DNA of 64,000 nt, from NCBI GenBank assembly GCA_046349635.1, contig JAXMBX010000015.1, positions 1-64,000 on the forward strand. Direction: 5' to 3'. The position numbers were made by a program, and so were the translations under genes. The notes beneath the pieces were generated by a model, which did no database searches, was not told the DNA's origin, and saw nothing but the letters and a program-made list of their open reading frames with translations. Source of the stretch: JAXMBX01 sp046349635. Lineage in GTDB: Bacteria > Planctomycetota > Planctomycetia > Planctomycetales > Planctomycetaceae. Below, piece after piece: positions 42,673-52,019 of this stretch; the stretch's first letter is position 1; every line of letters starts with the position of its first letter.

Positions 42673-44860
42673 CGCATCCAGCCGGCAGTTCTTGTTTCGG
42701 GTCGATCACTTCGACTTTTGCACGCTCGACCAGACGCTCCACAAGTTTCACTCCTGCGGCGGGGCTATTCTGCGAACCGCCCCACACCTGCATTAGCGTG
42801 CGGCCATGGCGTTTCAGACCTTCCTGCAGGCCCAGGACGATTGGCTTGACGCCGGGGAGATCGGGAGTTTTTGTTAGCGATTCCGCGAGGGGCTGAATCT
42901 CTGCTTCCTTGTTCCGATTTCCGACAACCGAGGCTAATTGCTGCAACAGCGGCGCGGACGTCGCTTTGGTCAGGAAATCGTGATCCTGGGCCAGTTGCCG
43001 CAGCATTGCCGGAGCAGACGTGGTACTGGAACTGAGAATCGCAATCGCGGCCCAGGGGTTGTCGGCATCTTTCCGAGCAAGGGTCAGCAGTGCTTCCGCA
43101 TTTCGCGGATCTTGAAATTCCCCCAGCGTGAACGCCAGTTGGAATCGAACTGCCAGTGAGGAATCGCTTTGCAGGGACAGCACCTTGTCCCGCAACGCAG
43201 ATTGTGCAGGTTCTTTCAGGAACCGTTCCGACAGAGAAAGCGCGTGTGCCCGTACCTGCTCGTTGGGGTCCGACAGGGCTTGCAACACGTCCTCCGCGCG
43301 CAGCGCCCCGAGCCCGGACAACGTATACAGCGCGTGCAGACGGCCAAGTGGAGAGCCGCTGGATTTCAACAGACCCTGTACCGCCGGTACGACGCTTTTG
43401 TCCTGCCGTTCAAAGAGCAGGCGTTGCGCCGTCTCCCGGTGCCAGAGATTGGGATGTTCCAGATACGCGACCAGTTCCAGCGAGGTCAGATCGCCGAGCT
43501 TGGGCGTCGGCCTGCGGGAGAAATTCGGCGGCGCCAGCCGATAGATCCGCCCCTTATCCCGGCCACTTTCCAGATCGAGCAGTTGCTTCAGGTCATCCGG
43601 AATCGACCACGGATGCTCGATGGTTTCGCGGTACATATCCAGCACGTGCAGCGTCCCGTCCGGTGCATGGATGAAATTGACCGGGCGGAACCAATTGTCG
43701 GTCGAGGTTAGAAATTCCGCCTTTTCCTCGACTCTCCGGGAGGTGAACGTGATTCCGTCAGACGTAGCGATCTCGCGGTGAATCAGATTCGCGGCCACTT
43801 CCCCCACGAAGAATTGTCCCCGGAATTGGGGTGGATATGCATCTCCGCGATACACGGTCGTCCCGCAGGCGGAGGTCATAAACCCGTGGGCATTTTTTTC
43901 GCTGCGGGGAATGAGGGGGTCCGATTGTGCGGTGAGGCGCGCGGCATTGATCACCCGCCACGGCTCTGGAGGACTGGCCCGATACACCGGAACCTGATCC
44001 CCGATGACGGAGACATCATGCACCGAGGACGCGACCGCGAGATTCGGATTGCGTGCCAGATAGCGGTTCGGCAACAGCACCTGCTGGATGGGGTTGCGGA
44101 TATTGCAGATGAACCGATGACCGAAGTCATCGAAGGTATTCCCGAACCGGGCACCTCCGGCCAGGATTTCAAACTCAGGCCGGCGAGGATCGAATCGAAA
44201 ATCGCCCCGCACGAGGGGAACCGGTTTTTTATCCAGCAGCGGTTGCTGAATCGTCCCGCCGTTGGTCCCCCCTGCCCCATACAGATGATTATCCAGTCCC
44301 CAGATGAGGTTGTTGACCACTGCCTGGACATTCAGCTTCCTGAAGCCGGAGAAGAGTTTTGTGCGGACGTCGGCCACGCCATCCTCATCCGTATCCTTCA
44401 GGTACCAGCAATCCGGCGTCCCTGCGACAAACACGCCGTGCTTGTAGATGGCGATTCCCGTCGGCCAGGAGAGATCGCGCGCGAAGATCTGGCTCCGGTC
44501 GAACACACCATCGTTGTTGTCATCATACAGCACCCGGACCTTCCCCAGCGGAAGATCCGTCGTCCGCTCCACACTTGGCTTGTCGGTCGATTTGTCCGTG
44601 TACGGGTAATCGTTCATCTCCACGACATACAAGCGGCCGTATTCGTCGTAGGCCCCTGCCACCGGATCGGTGACGAGTGGTTCGGCTGCGAGGAGTTGCA
44701 TCGAAAACCCTTCCCGAATCTGGAAGGTTTTCAATGCCGCCTCGGGAGCCAGCGGCGGAACCCGCGGTAACGCAGGGAGAGAGACCGGCTCCGCAGAAAA
44801 AAGCCGCAAGGGCAGGAGCGTGAGAAACAGGAACGCCAGAACGGAGGGGCGAAAGGACAT
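42644..44860 (-). CDS. PVC-type membrane-bound dehydrogenase domain (split from its heme domain)
   Basis: 738 residues from ATG 44860 (MSFRPSVLAFLFLTLLPLRL signal peptide). Residues 40-430 follow the putative membrane-bound dehydrogenase beta-propeller family (FQIREGFSMQLLAAEPLVTD, YDEYGRLYVVEMNDYPY, VLYDDNNDGVFD, NLIWGLDNHLYGAGG). Residues 450-720 are HEAT-like repeats. The frame ends in a non-native tail (CDENRRLWHL), while the +1 reading continues DAMKIVACGTYDAASP into the next fragment. Joined, 41851-44860 would give about 1003 residues, the usual size. It likely oxidises a sugar or alcohol in the periplasm. Divergent from pgi, 185 bp away. Confidence 0.8.
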   Translation of the reverse strand: MSFRPSVLAFLFLTLLPLRLFSAEPVSLPALPRVPPLAPEAALKTFQIREGFSMQLLAAEPLVTDPVAGAYDEYGRLYVVEMNDYPYTDKSTDKPSVERTTDLPLGKVRVLYDDNNDGVFDRSQIFARDLSWPTGIAIYKHGVFVAGTPDCWYLKDTDEDGVADVRTKLFSGFRKLNVQAVVNNLIWGLDNHLYGAGGTNGGTIQQPLLDKKPVPLVRGDFRFDPRRPEFEILAGGARFGNTFDDFGHRFICNIRNPIQQVLLPNRYLARNPNLAVASSVHDVSVIGDQVPVYRASPPEPWRVINAARLTAQSDPLIPRSEKNAHGFMTSACGTTVYRGDAYPPQFRGQFFVGEVAANLIHREIATSDGITFTSRRVEEKAEFLTSTDNWFRPVNFIHAPDGTLHVLDMYRETIEHPWSIPDDLKQLLDLESGRDKGRIYRLAPPNFSRRPTPKLGDLTSLELVAYLEHPNLWHRETAQRLLFERQDKSVVPAVQGLLKSSGSPLGRLHALYTLSGLGALRAEDVLQALSDPNEQVRAHALSLSERFLKEPAQSALRDKVLSLQSDSSLAVRFQLAFTLGEFQDPRNAEALLTLARKDADNPWAAIAILSSSTTSAPAMLRQLAQDHDFLTKATSAPLLQQLASVVGNRNKEAEIQPLAESLTKTPDLPGVKPIVLGLQEGLKRHGRTLMQVWGGSQNSPAAGVKLVERLVERAKVEVIDPKQELPAGCDENRRLWHL

Positions 44861-45045
44861 CAGACCGGCTCCGGAGATCTTGAAGAAAACATCGTGAGAA
44901 TTCAGTCTATCGCACCCGCCAAAGCCGAGGAAACCAGAACTCCCTGGAATTGCTTCCGGGGAACAGGGGAAGTTGTGTATCCTGAGAGCCAGATTCGACG
45001 CGCTTGATTGACCCCAATTATTGTCACTGACCTTAAAGGTGAATT

Positions 45046-46458
45046 GTGAAAGCTTCGCTGCAATATCGTCCGGACGCCGCCTTGCCCCTGCTCCCCGCTG
45101 GTAGCCTGAAGGCACTGGAGCCCGCCATCCTCAAAGCGCGAGAGGAAATGGCGCAGGATCTGGAACTGCTGAAGCCCGGCAGCCAGATCCCCCCCGCGAA
45201 GCAACCGCTCGACGCCGGCTTTCAGGAACTCCCCCGCCTGCTGCTCGAAGAACACCAGCAAAAAGGGAAAGAGAGCCTGCTGGGACGCATCCTCAGCGCC
45301 GCCGAAGAACTTCGAGGTCAGATTGATCGTCTTGTCGTCCTCGGCATCGGCGGGTCGTACATGGGGCTGCGTGCTCTCTTCGAAGGGCTGTGCCATCCCT
45401 ACCACAACGAACTGTCGCGCGACTCACGGACGGGACACCCCCGCCTGTACTACGAAGGGAACAACGTCGACAGCGATTGCGCGAGCGGCCTGCTCGAACT
45501 CCTCAGCCAGACGTGTCAGAACCCCAAGGAACTGGCGGAACGCTGGGGGATCGTGGTCATCAGTAAATCAGGCGGGACGCTCGAAACCGCTGCCGCATTC
45601 CGCGTCTTTCGCGAAGCTCTGGAAAAATATTACGGACCCGATTCCAGTGAAAGCAAAAAGCTGGTCATCCCCGTCACCGGCGACGCCGGGCGGTTGAACG
45701 ACCTCAGCAAGAAGTGGGGTTATCCGCATCAGTTCCCGATTCCGGATGGAGTCGGCGGACGCTTTTCCGTCTTCACGGCGGTGGGCTTACTCCCCGCCGC
45801 GATCCTCGGCATCGATATCGTCTCGCTGCTGCAAGGGGCCGCCGATATGACGGAACGGTTCAAGAAAGAACCGTACGGCAACAACCCCGTCCTCGATTAT
45901 ACCGCCGTCTGCCACCTGTTCGAGAAAGACAAGGGGTTGCACATCCGCTTGCTCTCCACTTGGGGAAAACGGCTCGAGGCGGCTGGCCTGTGGTACGACC
46001 AGCTCCTAGCGGAAAGCATCGGGAAGGAAGAGAAGGGGGCGACGCCGCTGACCGTCGTCAATACCCGCGACCTCCACAGCCGCGGCCAGCAGCATCAGGA
46101 AGGGACGCGCGACAAACTGATCACCAACGTGATCGTCGGTGCTCCGAACGGCAAACCGTTGCCCATGCCTCGCGTCGCGGATGACAAGGATCAGGACCAG
46201 TTGAACCGGCTCAGCCACAAGAACTATGCGGACCTGATGGCTGCCGCCGTGCAAGGGACCAACCAGGCGTACGCGGAAGTAAACCGCCCCACGACGGACA
46301 TTCTCCTGCCGCAGATCAATGCCTACACCCTGGGCGAACTCCTGCAGATGCTGATGCTCGCCACGGTTTTGGAAGGACGGCTGATTGGGATCAATCCTTA
46401 CGGCCAGCCGGGGGTCGAAGCCTACAAGAAGAACATGGGAGCGATTCTGTCGAAGTGA
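45046..46458 (+). CDS. pgi: Glucose-6-phosphate isomerase
   Basis: A 470-residue protein of the short bacterial PGI type. The sugar-isomerase signatures are LGIGGSYMGLRALFEG (100-115) and SKSGGTLETAAAF (173-185), with LIGINPYGQPGVEAYK near the C-terminus, which contains the conserved lysine. It interconverts glucose 6-phosphate and fructose 6-phosphate in glycolysis and gluconeogenesis in the cytoplasm. It starts with GTG behind TAAAGGTGA. No operon partner is seen; the following gene is convergent. Confidence 0.95.
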   Translation: MKASLQYRPDAALPLLPAGSLKALEPAILKAREEMAQDLELLKPGSQIPPAKQPLDAGFQELPRLLLEEHQQKGKESLLGRILSAAEELRGQIDRLVVLGIGGSYMGLRALFEGLCHPYHNELSRDSRTGHPRLYYEGNNVDSDCASGLLELLSQTCQNPKELAERWGIVVISKSGGTLETAAAFRVFREALEKYYGPDSSESKKLVIPVTGDAGRLNDLSKKWGYPHQFPIPDGVGGRFSVFTAVGLLPAAILGIDIVSLLQGAADMTERFKKEPYGNNPVLDYTAVCHLFEKDKGLHIRLLSTWGKRLEAAGLWYDQLLAESIGKEEKGATPLTVVNTRDLHSRGQQHQEGTRDKLITNVIVGAPNGKPLPMPRVADDKDQDQLNRLSHKNYADLMAAAVQGTNQAYAEVNRPTTDILLPQINAYTLGELLQMLMLATVLEGRLIGINPYGQPGVEAYKKNMGAILSK

Positions 46459-46480
46459 TCGCGCTCCGGTGTTTGGCTGA

Positions 46481-47263
46481 CTACAGGCAGGTCTGCAGGG
46501 CGAGGATGGCGAGGCTGGTCGTTTCGACATTCGCCAGGCCGACCGGTTTTGCCTGCAGGTCGTAATCGGTGATCCATCCCCCGACCGGTCCTTGTAGTGC
46601 CAGGAGGCGCTCGACGACCGGTTGTTTGTGGGGATGAGAGATTGCCAGTTTTTTCGCGGCAATAAGCGAGAGCGCCAGTTTGTACGTCGCATACTGCTTG
46701 TGGTGTTTCACCACCGCATCCTCAAATCCCAGGCCGCTCCACATTTTCATTCCTGCCTCGAAATGTGCACGGGCTTTGTGAGGATCTTTCTCCGCCATCG
46801 CGGCGAAGAATAACAGATCCGCGTATTTCTCCCAGCCGAGAAGCAGGTCTTTCTTCACGACTTCGGTTCGGATCAACTTTTTGCCGATCCGTCGCACGTC
46901 GGTCAGTTCATACTGCTTGTACGGCAGTCCTTGCGGCGATTCGCCGAACAGGATCTCGATTTTGCCCGATTGAGCGACGCCGTAGCTTTTGATCGCCGTA
47001 CGGATGCTCCGCGACAGTTTCGGATTTGTCTCAGCCAGCACTTTGGCGGCGAGATAGTTGTCGTGATAGAGCCAGTAAACGTCTGCACCGCGGTATTCCG
47101 GGAGCAGATGGAGGTCAGGGTCAACCATCTCGACCAGGAATGACCGACCTCGTTCGATCGCTGTACGGAAAACATTTGTCCCGGTCTTCTCATCAGATCG
47201 CAACCATTGAAAGCTGCCGATCAATGGCAAAGTGAACAAAAATCGACGGCGATCGAACGACAT
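46481..47263 (-). CDS. Exported alpha-helical (toroid-like) protein of unknown function
   Basis: A 260-residue protein from ATG 47263, with a Tat-like signal (MSFDRRRFLFTLPLIGSFQW). The frame is open to 47626, but the added leader has no signal or motif and overlaps hicB, so I reject it. The rest is helical: EYRGADVYWLYHDNYLAAKV, KYADLLFFAAMAEKDPHKAR and a final NVETTSLAILAL reminiscent of alpha/alpha-toroid (terpenoid cyclase-like) repeats. No active-site motif is visible. Function unknown. Confidence 0.65.
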   Translation of the reverse strand: MSFDRRRFLFTLPLIGSFQWLRSDEKTGTNVFRTAIERGRSFLVEMVDPDLHLLPEYRGADVYWLYHDNYLAAKVLAETNPKLSRSIRTAIKSYGVAQSGKIEILFGESPQGLPYKQYELTDVRRIGKKLIRTEVVKKDLLLGWEKYADLLFFAAMAEKDPHKARAHFEAGMKMWSGLGFEDAVVKHHKQYATYKLALSLIAAKKLAISHPHKQPVVERLLALQGPVGGWITDYDLQAKPVGLANVETTSLAILALQTCL

Positions 47264-47419
47264 TGTGGCGGGCCTGTAATGGGGATTAGGAAATACTTTC
47301 AACATCATGGTGGCAAACCGACAGCTAAACGTCGAATCCAACACTGAGAAAGCTGTTTTCGCGGAAAGCCGTCTGGTATCTTTGATAAGGATCGATAAAG
47401 ATTTTTTGGACTGGGAGGA

Positions 47420-47647
47420 ATGACGATGACTCGGCGATTGACGGCAATCATTCAACGAGAGGATGAGGTCTATGTCGCGCTCTGTCCGGAAGTTGACGTT
47501 GCCAGCCAGGGGGAGACAATTGAGGAAGCTCGTGAACATTTGCGAGAAGCCGTCGAGCTTTTCTTTGAAACTGCCTCTCCTCAGGAAGTCAACTTGAGAC
47601 TCGGCGAAGAAATCTTCGTGACACAAATCGAGGTCTCCGTTGAGTAA
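47420..47647 (+). CDS. hicB: HicB-family antitoxin
   Basis: A 75-residue protein with the HicB partial RNase-H fold: LTAIIQREDEVYVALCPEVD and VASQGETIEEAREHLREAVE. The usual C-terminal DNA-binding domain (ribbon-helix-helix or helix-turn-helix) is absent, so this is the short HicB type. It should neutralise the HicA toxin encoded directly after, with an 8-bp overlap. The antitoxin-first order allows translational coupling. ATG at 47426 is an alternative start. Confidence 0.88.
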   Translation: MTMTRRLTAIIQREDEVYVALCPEVDVASQGETIEEAREHLREAVELFFETASPQEVNLRLGEEIFVTQIEVSVE

Positions 47648-47861
47648 GCTGCGAATCCTTTCCGGGCGTCAAGTCTGCGATCTTCTAGAAACACACGAGT
47701 TTCGTGAAGTAAGACGGAAAGGAAGCCACATCGTTATGCAGCGCATCGTTGATGGACAAACAAGAACGGTTATTGTCCCCGATCATCGAGAATTGAAGAT
47801 CGGCACTTTACAGTCAATTATTCGGCAATCAGGAATACCTCGAAGCGAATTCGAAGTTTAG
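47640..47861 (+). CDS. hicA: HicA-family mRNA interferase toxin
   Basis: A 73-residue protein of the HicA/YcfA double-stranded-RNA-binding fold: LSGRQVCDLLETHEFREVRR, KGSHIVMQ with catalytic H30, and IVPDHRELKIGTLQSIIRQ. It cleaves mRNA when not bound by HicB. The TTG start at 47640 overlaps the hicB stop, a coupling that keeps the toxin below the antitoxin. All key residues seem intact, so the pair is likely functional. Confidence 0.88.
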   Translation: MSKLRILSGRQVCDLLETHEFREVRRKGSHIVMQRIVDGQTRTVIVPDHRELKIGTLQSIIRQSGIPRSEFEV

Positions 47862-47873
47862 GAATCACACGCC

Positions 47874-48560
47874 ATGACGTCACAACTCACCTGGCTGGGG
47901 CACGGATCGTTTCAATTGCAGACGAACGGCAAGATCGTCCAGATCGATCCGTTCCTGACCGGCAACCCCGCTGCTTCCACCACGGCGGATAAAATCGCGG
48001 CCGATTTCATCGTCATCACCCACGGACATGGCGATCATATCGGGGACACCGTGGGCATTGCCAAGCGGACCGGGGCGCTTGTCATCGCCAACTATGAAAT
48101 CACCGAATGGCTCAAGAAACAGGGTATCGAGAATGTCCACGCTATGAACACCGGCGGAAGTTATGCATTCCCCTTTGGTCGGGTGAAATTCACCATTGCC
48201 CACCACACTTCGGGCCTACCCGACGGCAGCTACGGCGGAAATCCCAACGGCCTGCTCTTCACGCTGGCTGACGGGAAGAAGGTTTACCACGCCGGGGATA
48301 CTTCCCTGTTCTACGACATGAAACTGATCGGCGAGGAAGGACTGGATCTCGCCATTCTGCCGGTCGGGGATAACTACACGATGGGTCCTGAGGATGCGTT
48401 GCGTGCCGTGAAACTCCTCGCCCCTAAGCGGGTGATCCCGGAGCACTTCAACACCTGGCCCGTCATTGCACAGGATCCCTCCGCGTGGGCTACTCAAGTG
48501 GAAAAGTGGACCGGGACAAAGGTCACGATCCTGAAGCCCGGAGAATCAACGACCGTCTGA
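47874..48560 (+). CDS. UPF0173-family metal-dependent hydrolase
   Basis: A 228-residue metallo-beta-lactamase-fold protein. The metal motif is THGHGDHIGD (H50, H52, D54, H55), with further ligands in KFTIAHHTSG, YHAGDTSLF and PEHFNTWP. The N-terminus LTWLGHGSFQLQTNGKIVQID is typical of UPF0173. Substrate unknown; cytoplasmic since no signal peptide is seen. It starts 12 bp after hicA, probably only by chance of packing. Confidence 0.92.
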   Translation: MTSQLTWLGHGSFQLQTNGKIVQIDPFLTGNPAASTTADKIAADFIVITHGHGDHIGDTVGIAKRTGALVIANYEITEWLKKQGIENVHAMNTGGSYAFPFGRVKFTIAHHTSGLPDGSYGGNPNGLLFTLADGKKVYHAGDTSLFYDMKLIGEEGLDLAILPVGDNYTMGPEDALRAVKLLAPKRVIPEHFNTWPVIAQDPSAWATQVEKWTGTKVTILKPGESTTV

Positions 48561-48566
48561 GATAGA

Positions 48567-48920
48567 CTACGTCGGCGTCGGTGAAGAGGGAGCGGGCGCG
48601 GCGGGGGGTGGAACCCGCAGCAGAATGTCGTCTCCTTCGACTTTCACCTCGTAAGTCCCCAGTCGAATCGGAGACTTGGGGGCATCGAGCCACGTCCCTT
48701 CCCGGACGCAGAATCGCCACGCATGCCATGGGCAGATGACTCCGCCGTTTTCCACGTGGCCGGTGGAAAGAGAGGCTCCCATATGGGGGCAGATGTCATC
48801 GACGGCGGTGTAGTTCCCGTCAACATAGAAGACGGCAATCAACCGCCCAGCGACCCGAAACGCCCGCCCTTCTCCCGCGGGAATTTCCCCAACCTTGGCA
48901 ACCGCCTCGAAATCGGACAT
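48567..48920 (-). CDS. Rieske [2Fe-2S] ferredoxin-like protein
   Basis: A 117-residue protein with one Rieske domain: CPHMG (C44, H46) and CPWHAW (C63, H66) bind the cluster. It resembles NirD-like and dioxygenase ferredoxin components and should carry electrons to an unknown oxygenase or reductase. A proline/alanine-rich C-terminus (PPPAAPAPSSPTPT) is extra. I start at ATG 48920 because GGAG lies just before it; a GTG at 48932 would add four residues. Confidence 0.9.
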   Translation of the reverse strand: MSDFEAVAKVGEIPAGEGRAFRVAGRLIAVFYVDGNYTAVDDICPHMGASLSTGHVENGGVICPWHAWRFCVREGTWLDAPKSPIRLGTYEVKVEGDDILLRVPPPAAPAPSSPTPT

Positions 48921-49155
48921 CCGTAACTCCACAGAACATGACGGTGAAACTCCCTCGCATCATGGAAGTTGGAGCCGGACGGTCCGCTCCCTCTACAAGG
49001 AAGATGAATCTTTAATGTAGGCTCTGCTGCCAAGGGGAGCAACCATCACCTTCCGAGAGAGTCCCCCCAAACAGGGAGAGACTGGATTCGCTCACACGCG
49101 GGGAATAGGATGGGCGTGGTTTTTCAGCAATCCAGATGAACAGGAAGATGCGTCC

Positions 49156-49950
49156 ATGAAACAGAATCCGGTCAAGGCGGCGTTGAAGGCGGGTAAGCCT
49201 CAAGTGGGAACCTGGCTCTCGCTGGGAAATGTCTTCGCGGCCCGATTGATGGCCCGCACCGGTTTCCCCTGGTTGACCGTGGATATGGAGCATTCCCCCA
49301 TCAGTTGGAATGAGGCCGCTCTTTTGTTCGGGGCAATCGCGGACGCGGGTTGCGTTCCACTGGTCCGCGTCCCGCGCGGGACGCATGAAAACATCAAGCG
49401 TGCGCTCGACGCCGGTGCCCACGGCATCGTCGTCCCGATGGTCAATACCGTCGAGGAAGCGAAGCTCGCTATCGCCGCCGCGAAGTATCCCCCCGTAGGC
49501 AACCGGTCCATTGGCGGCGGTCTCCACTCCATGAACTTCGGGACATCCTCCGGCGAGTACTACAAACGGGCCAATGATGAAATCCTCGTCGTCCTGCAGA
49601 CGGAATCTCCCGAAGGGGTCCGGAACGCGGAAGCGATTTACAGCCTCCCCGGTTGCGATGCTATTTTCGTCGGCCCCAACGATCTCCTGTGGCAGATGAA
49701 AGGGGAAGACGGAAAAGATCCGACGCCGGAAGAATTTGAGGCCATGCTGCAACGAGTGCTGGCAGCCGGCAAGAAAACCGGAACTCCCGTTGGGTTGCAC
49801 GTCTTCTCCGTCGCGGACGTGAAACGCCGGATCAACGAAGGCTGGCAATTCATCGCCATGAACAGCGAACTGAAATTCATGACGGTGGAAGCGCAAAATG
49901 TTCTCGAACAGTTGGGGATGGCCAAAGCGGGTGATCTGGCTCGCTACTGA
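49156..49950 (+). CDS. HpcH/HpaI-family aldolase
   Basis: A 264-residue TIM-barrel enzyme: GTWLSLGNVFAARLMARTGF, LTVDMEHSPISW, VRVPRGTHENIKRALDAGAH and GIVVPMVNTVEEA, then QTESPEGVRNAEAI and CDAIFVGPNDL carry the metal ligands Glu and Asp. Family members cleave 2-keto-3-deoxy sugar acids or 4-hydroxy-2-oxoacids to pyruvate plus an aldehyde, e.g. in glucarate breakdown. The exact substrate is unknown. It has no signal peptide, so it is cytoplasmic. Confidence 0.92.
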   Translation: MKQNPVKAALKAGKPQVGTWLSLGNVFAARLMARTGFPWLTVDMEHSPISWNEAALLFGAIADAGCVPLVRVPRGTHENIKRALDAGAHGIVVPMVNTVEEAKLAIAAAKYPPVGNRSIGGGLHSMNFGTSSGEYYKRANDEILVVLQTESPEGVRNAEAIYSLPGCDAIFVGPNDLLWQMKGEDGKDPTPEEFEAMLQRVLAAGKKTGTPVGLHVFSVADVKRRINEGWQFIAMNSELKFMTVEAQNVLEQLGMAKAGDLARY

Positions 49951-50070
49951 GTTCTGTTTGCAAAATGCTATGGACGTAAGCTGTTTTCTGAGAATTGTGA
50001 ATCAAACGGGGTCACCGACCGCATATTGCGAGGTGTCCTGATGGATAAGAGTATTCAAGGAGGATGACCG

Positions 50071-50349
50071 ATGGCGGAACTGACCACGGGACAAAGCTGG
50101 AAATCGTTGTTTGAGAACTGGCCGGATGCCATTCCGCAGAAGGGGCTGGTGATCACGACGTTTCAGGAGACGATTCCCTTCGTCAACTTTCTGATTTCGG
50201 GCGGGCTGCTCCTGCTCGAGCGGGATCGCCCCGACCAGAATGGGGGGCGCAAAGTCATTCTGAGCTACGATGCAATCTCCGCGGTCAAGATCACGGACCC
50301 CATTGAACTGGTCAAGTTCCAGGTGATGGGCTTCCAGAAATCGTTCTGA
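50071..50349 (+). CDS. Conserved hypothetical small protein
   Basis: A 92-residue protein behind a perfect AGGAGG ribosome-binding site. It contains SWKSLFENWPDAIPQKGLVI and FLISGGLLLLERDRPDQNGG, then a strand KVILSYDAISAVKITDPIEL. The pattern suggests a small beta-barrel/strand domain such as those presenting on membranes, and the strong start suggests high expression. I cannot name the family. Confidence 0.7.
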   Translation: MAELTTGQSWKSLFENWPDAIPQKGLVITTFQETIPFVNFLISGGLLLLERDRPDQNGGRKVILSYDAISAVKITDPIELVKFQVMGFQKSF

Positions 50350-50359
50350 TTCGGAGGAA

Positions 50360-51910
50360 TCAGCGGCCCGCCACGATGAGCAGGGACATCACCAGTCCGT
50401 TGCTCAGGCCATGCGCCACCATTCCCGGAATGAGGGAATTGCGCCATTCCCGGATCAGGCTCAGTCCGAAGGCAATCCCCATCAGCGGGGGGATCGCAAT
50501 CCATCCCTGCGGATGAATCGCCGCGAACACAAAGCCGTTCCACAAGGCGCTGAACAGGACGCTCAGCAATATCCCCAGTCCCGCGCTCGCGTCTCGCAAA
50601 TGCCGGTACAGAAAGCCGCGAAACATCGTCTCCTCCACCAGCGGTGCAAAGACGCACGCCAGCAGGACCATCTGCGCCAATAGCAGGGGATTCCCTCCCA
50701 ATGCGTACCGAATGATGGGATGCGAAGGGAGTTCCACGGGATCGAACGAATTCGGATCGAGCGGAGGCGTCCCGATGGAAACCGCGGCCATCAGGATCAT
50801 CATCACGATCATGCCAAAACAGAGAAAGGGAAGCGTGGCCCAATAGCCCACGATCCCCAGAATCGATTCCACAAAAATTCCTCTTCCCCGCACCAGTCCC
50901 ACATCCCGGACGATGACATACGCGGGGACACCGCGCATCCACGGCCAAAGTGTCGCCAGCCACAGGCAACCAAGCATCGCCAACCCCTGACCTCCCAGTT
51001 CCAGGCCGGGAATCGGATACATCGCCGCAACCGTCCCCACGATCGCGAACATCAACAGCCAGACTGCGAATGTCTCGGCGTAAATCCGACCGGCCCCATG
51101 TCCCGGAGTAAACTTTCGGGCCAGGCCCCCGGAAGCCGTCGCCCCTAACCCGAACAACAGTCCGAACGTCCCGAGGAGCATCCAGAAACCGAGCAGGCAG
51201 ACGAGGATCCCCGCGTACAAGACCAGCCCTTCGCATTTCCGCAGGACCGATTCCCGATTTGCCCAGGGTGAAATCCCGCGCGGCACGAGAGCCAGGTCAC
51301 CATACCATCCTAATTGTTTGCGGAGAAACTCCTGATCGGGCTTGGGAATTTCGCCGACGGGATCCTTATTCCCCTGGACGCTCCGATACACCGCCAGAAG
51401 AACTTCACGGACCCTTTTCTGATCAGCCGACATCGCAGGGCGTCCATTGCCTTTCATGCCGACGAGGAGCAGTTTCGCATCCAGTTCGAGCAGCGCCCCC
51501 AATGCCCGGCCTGCCCCTTCAATCTCGCCGATGGTAATAATCCCGCGCAGCCGCTGGTTCACATCACCTTGATTCAGGTATTCGAGAGATTCCTTGTAGA
51601 AGTTTCCCACGGATTGGGTTTCTCCGCGCCGCTCCAGTTGCCTCAGCCCCACGAGAAAGCGGGATTGCATCTCGATGGCAAACGAGACGTCCAGGGAATC
51701 GGCCCCTTTCGCCGCCGGTTGTTGCGCGGCGACAATTTCACTCGCCAGTCGCAGCCCCACCAGCGCGAGGATTAAGATCCAGGCAATCCACGCCTGCCCA
51801 CGGCCCACATACGTTCCACCCGGCTCAAGAGCATTGGATTCGGCCGACGGATCGGACACGCCGAAAGAAGGTTCGGTATAATTTGGGGAAAGGGGATCTA
51901 CAGGATCCAT
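50360..51910 (-). CDS. CPBP-family intramembrane glutamic endopeptidase
   Basis: A 516-residue membrane protein. The CAAX/CPBP motifs are in the C-terminal domain: VEETMFRGFLYRHL (E426, E427, R431), FAAIHPQG (H466) and MVAHGLSNG (H500). The first 240 residues carry one helix and a helical periplasmic or cytoplasmic domain that is not part of the family core. Such proteases process membrane-bound peptides or prenylated proteins; the target here is unknown. The start at 51910 is shared with an acidic leader (MDPVDPLSPNY). Confidence 0.85.
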   Translation of the reverse strand: MDPVDPLSPNYTEPSFGVSDPSAESNALEPGGTYVGRGQAWIAWILILALVGLRLASEIVAAQQPAAKGADSLDVSFAIEMQSRFLVGLRQLERRGETQSVGNFYKESLEYLNQGDVNQRLRGIITIGEIEGAGRALGALLELDAKLLLVGMKGNGRPAMSADQKRVREVLLAVYRSVQGNKDPVGEIPKPDQEFLRKQLGWYGDLALVPRGISPWANRESVLRKCEGLVLYAGILVCLLGFWMLLGTFGLLFGLGATASGGLARKFTPGHGAGRIYAETFAVWLLMFAIVGTVAAMYPIPGLELGGQGLAMLGCLWLATLWPWMRGVPAYVIVRDVGLVRGRGIFVESILGIVGYWATLPFLCFGMIVMMILMAAVSIGTPPLDPNSFDPVELPSHPIIRYALGGNPLLLAQMVLLACVFAPLVEETMFRGFLYRHLRDASAGLGILLSVLFSALWNGFVFAAIHPQGWIAIPPLMGIAFGLSLIREWRNSLIPGMVAHGLSNGLVMSLLIVAGR

Positions 51911-52019
51911 ACGGCGGTGCCTCTAGAGCAACTTCGTTTCGGCGTTGCGTCTATCGCGGTGATCCTCGTGCAAACAAACCATCGATCGGGACGCGACACG
52001 GATCCGTGACACGCTCCGG

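Noticed and set aside
43778..44770. A 330-codon plus-strand frame
   Set aside because: Antisense to the PVC dehydrogenase domain; no family pattern.
44861..45115. N-terminal extension of the PVC dehydrogenase
   Set aside because: It would overlap pgi and precede a good signal peptide at 44860.
47264..47626. N-terminal extension of the exported helical protein
   Set aside because: It overlaps hicB and most of the upstream region, and the Tat-like signal begins only at 47263.
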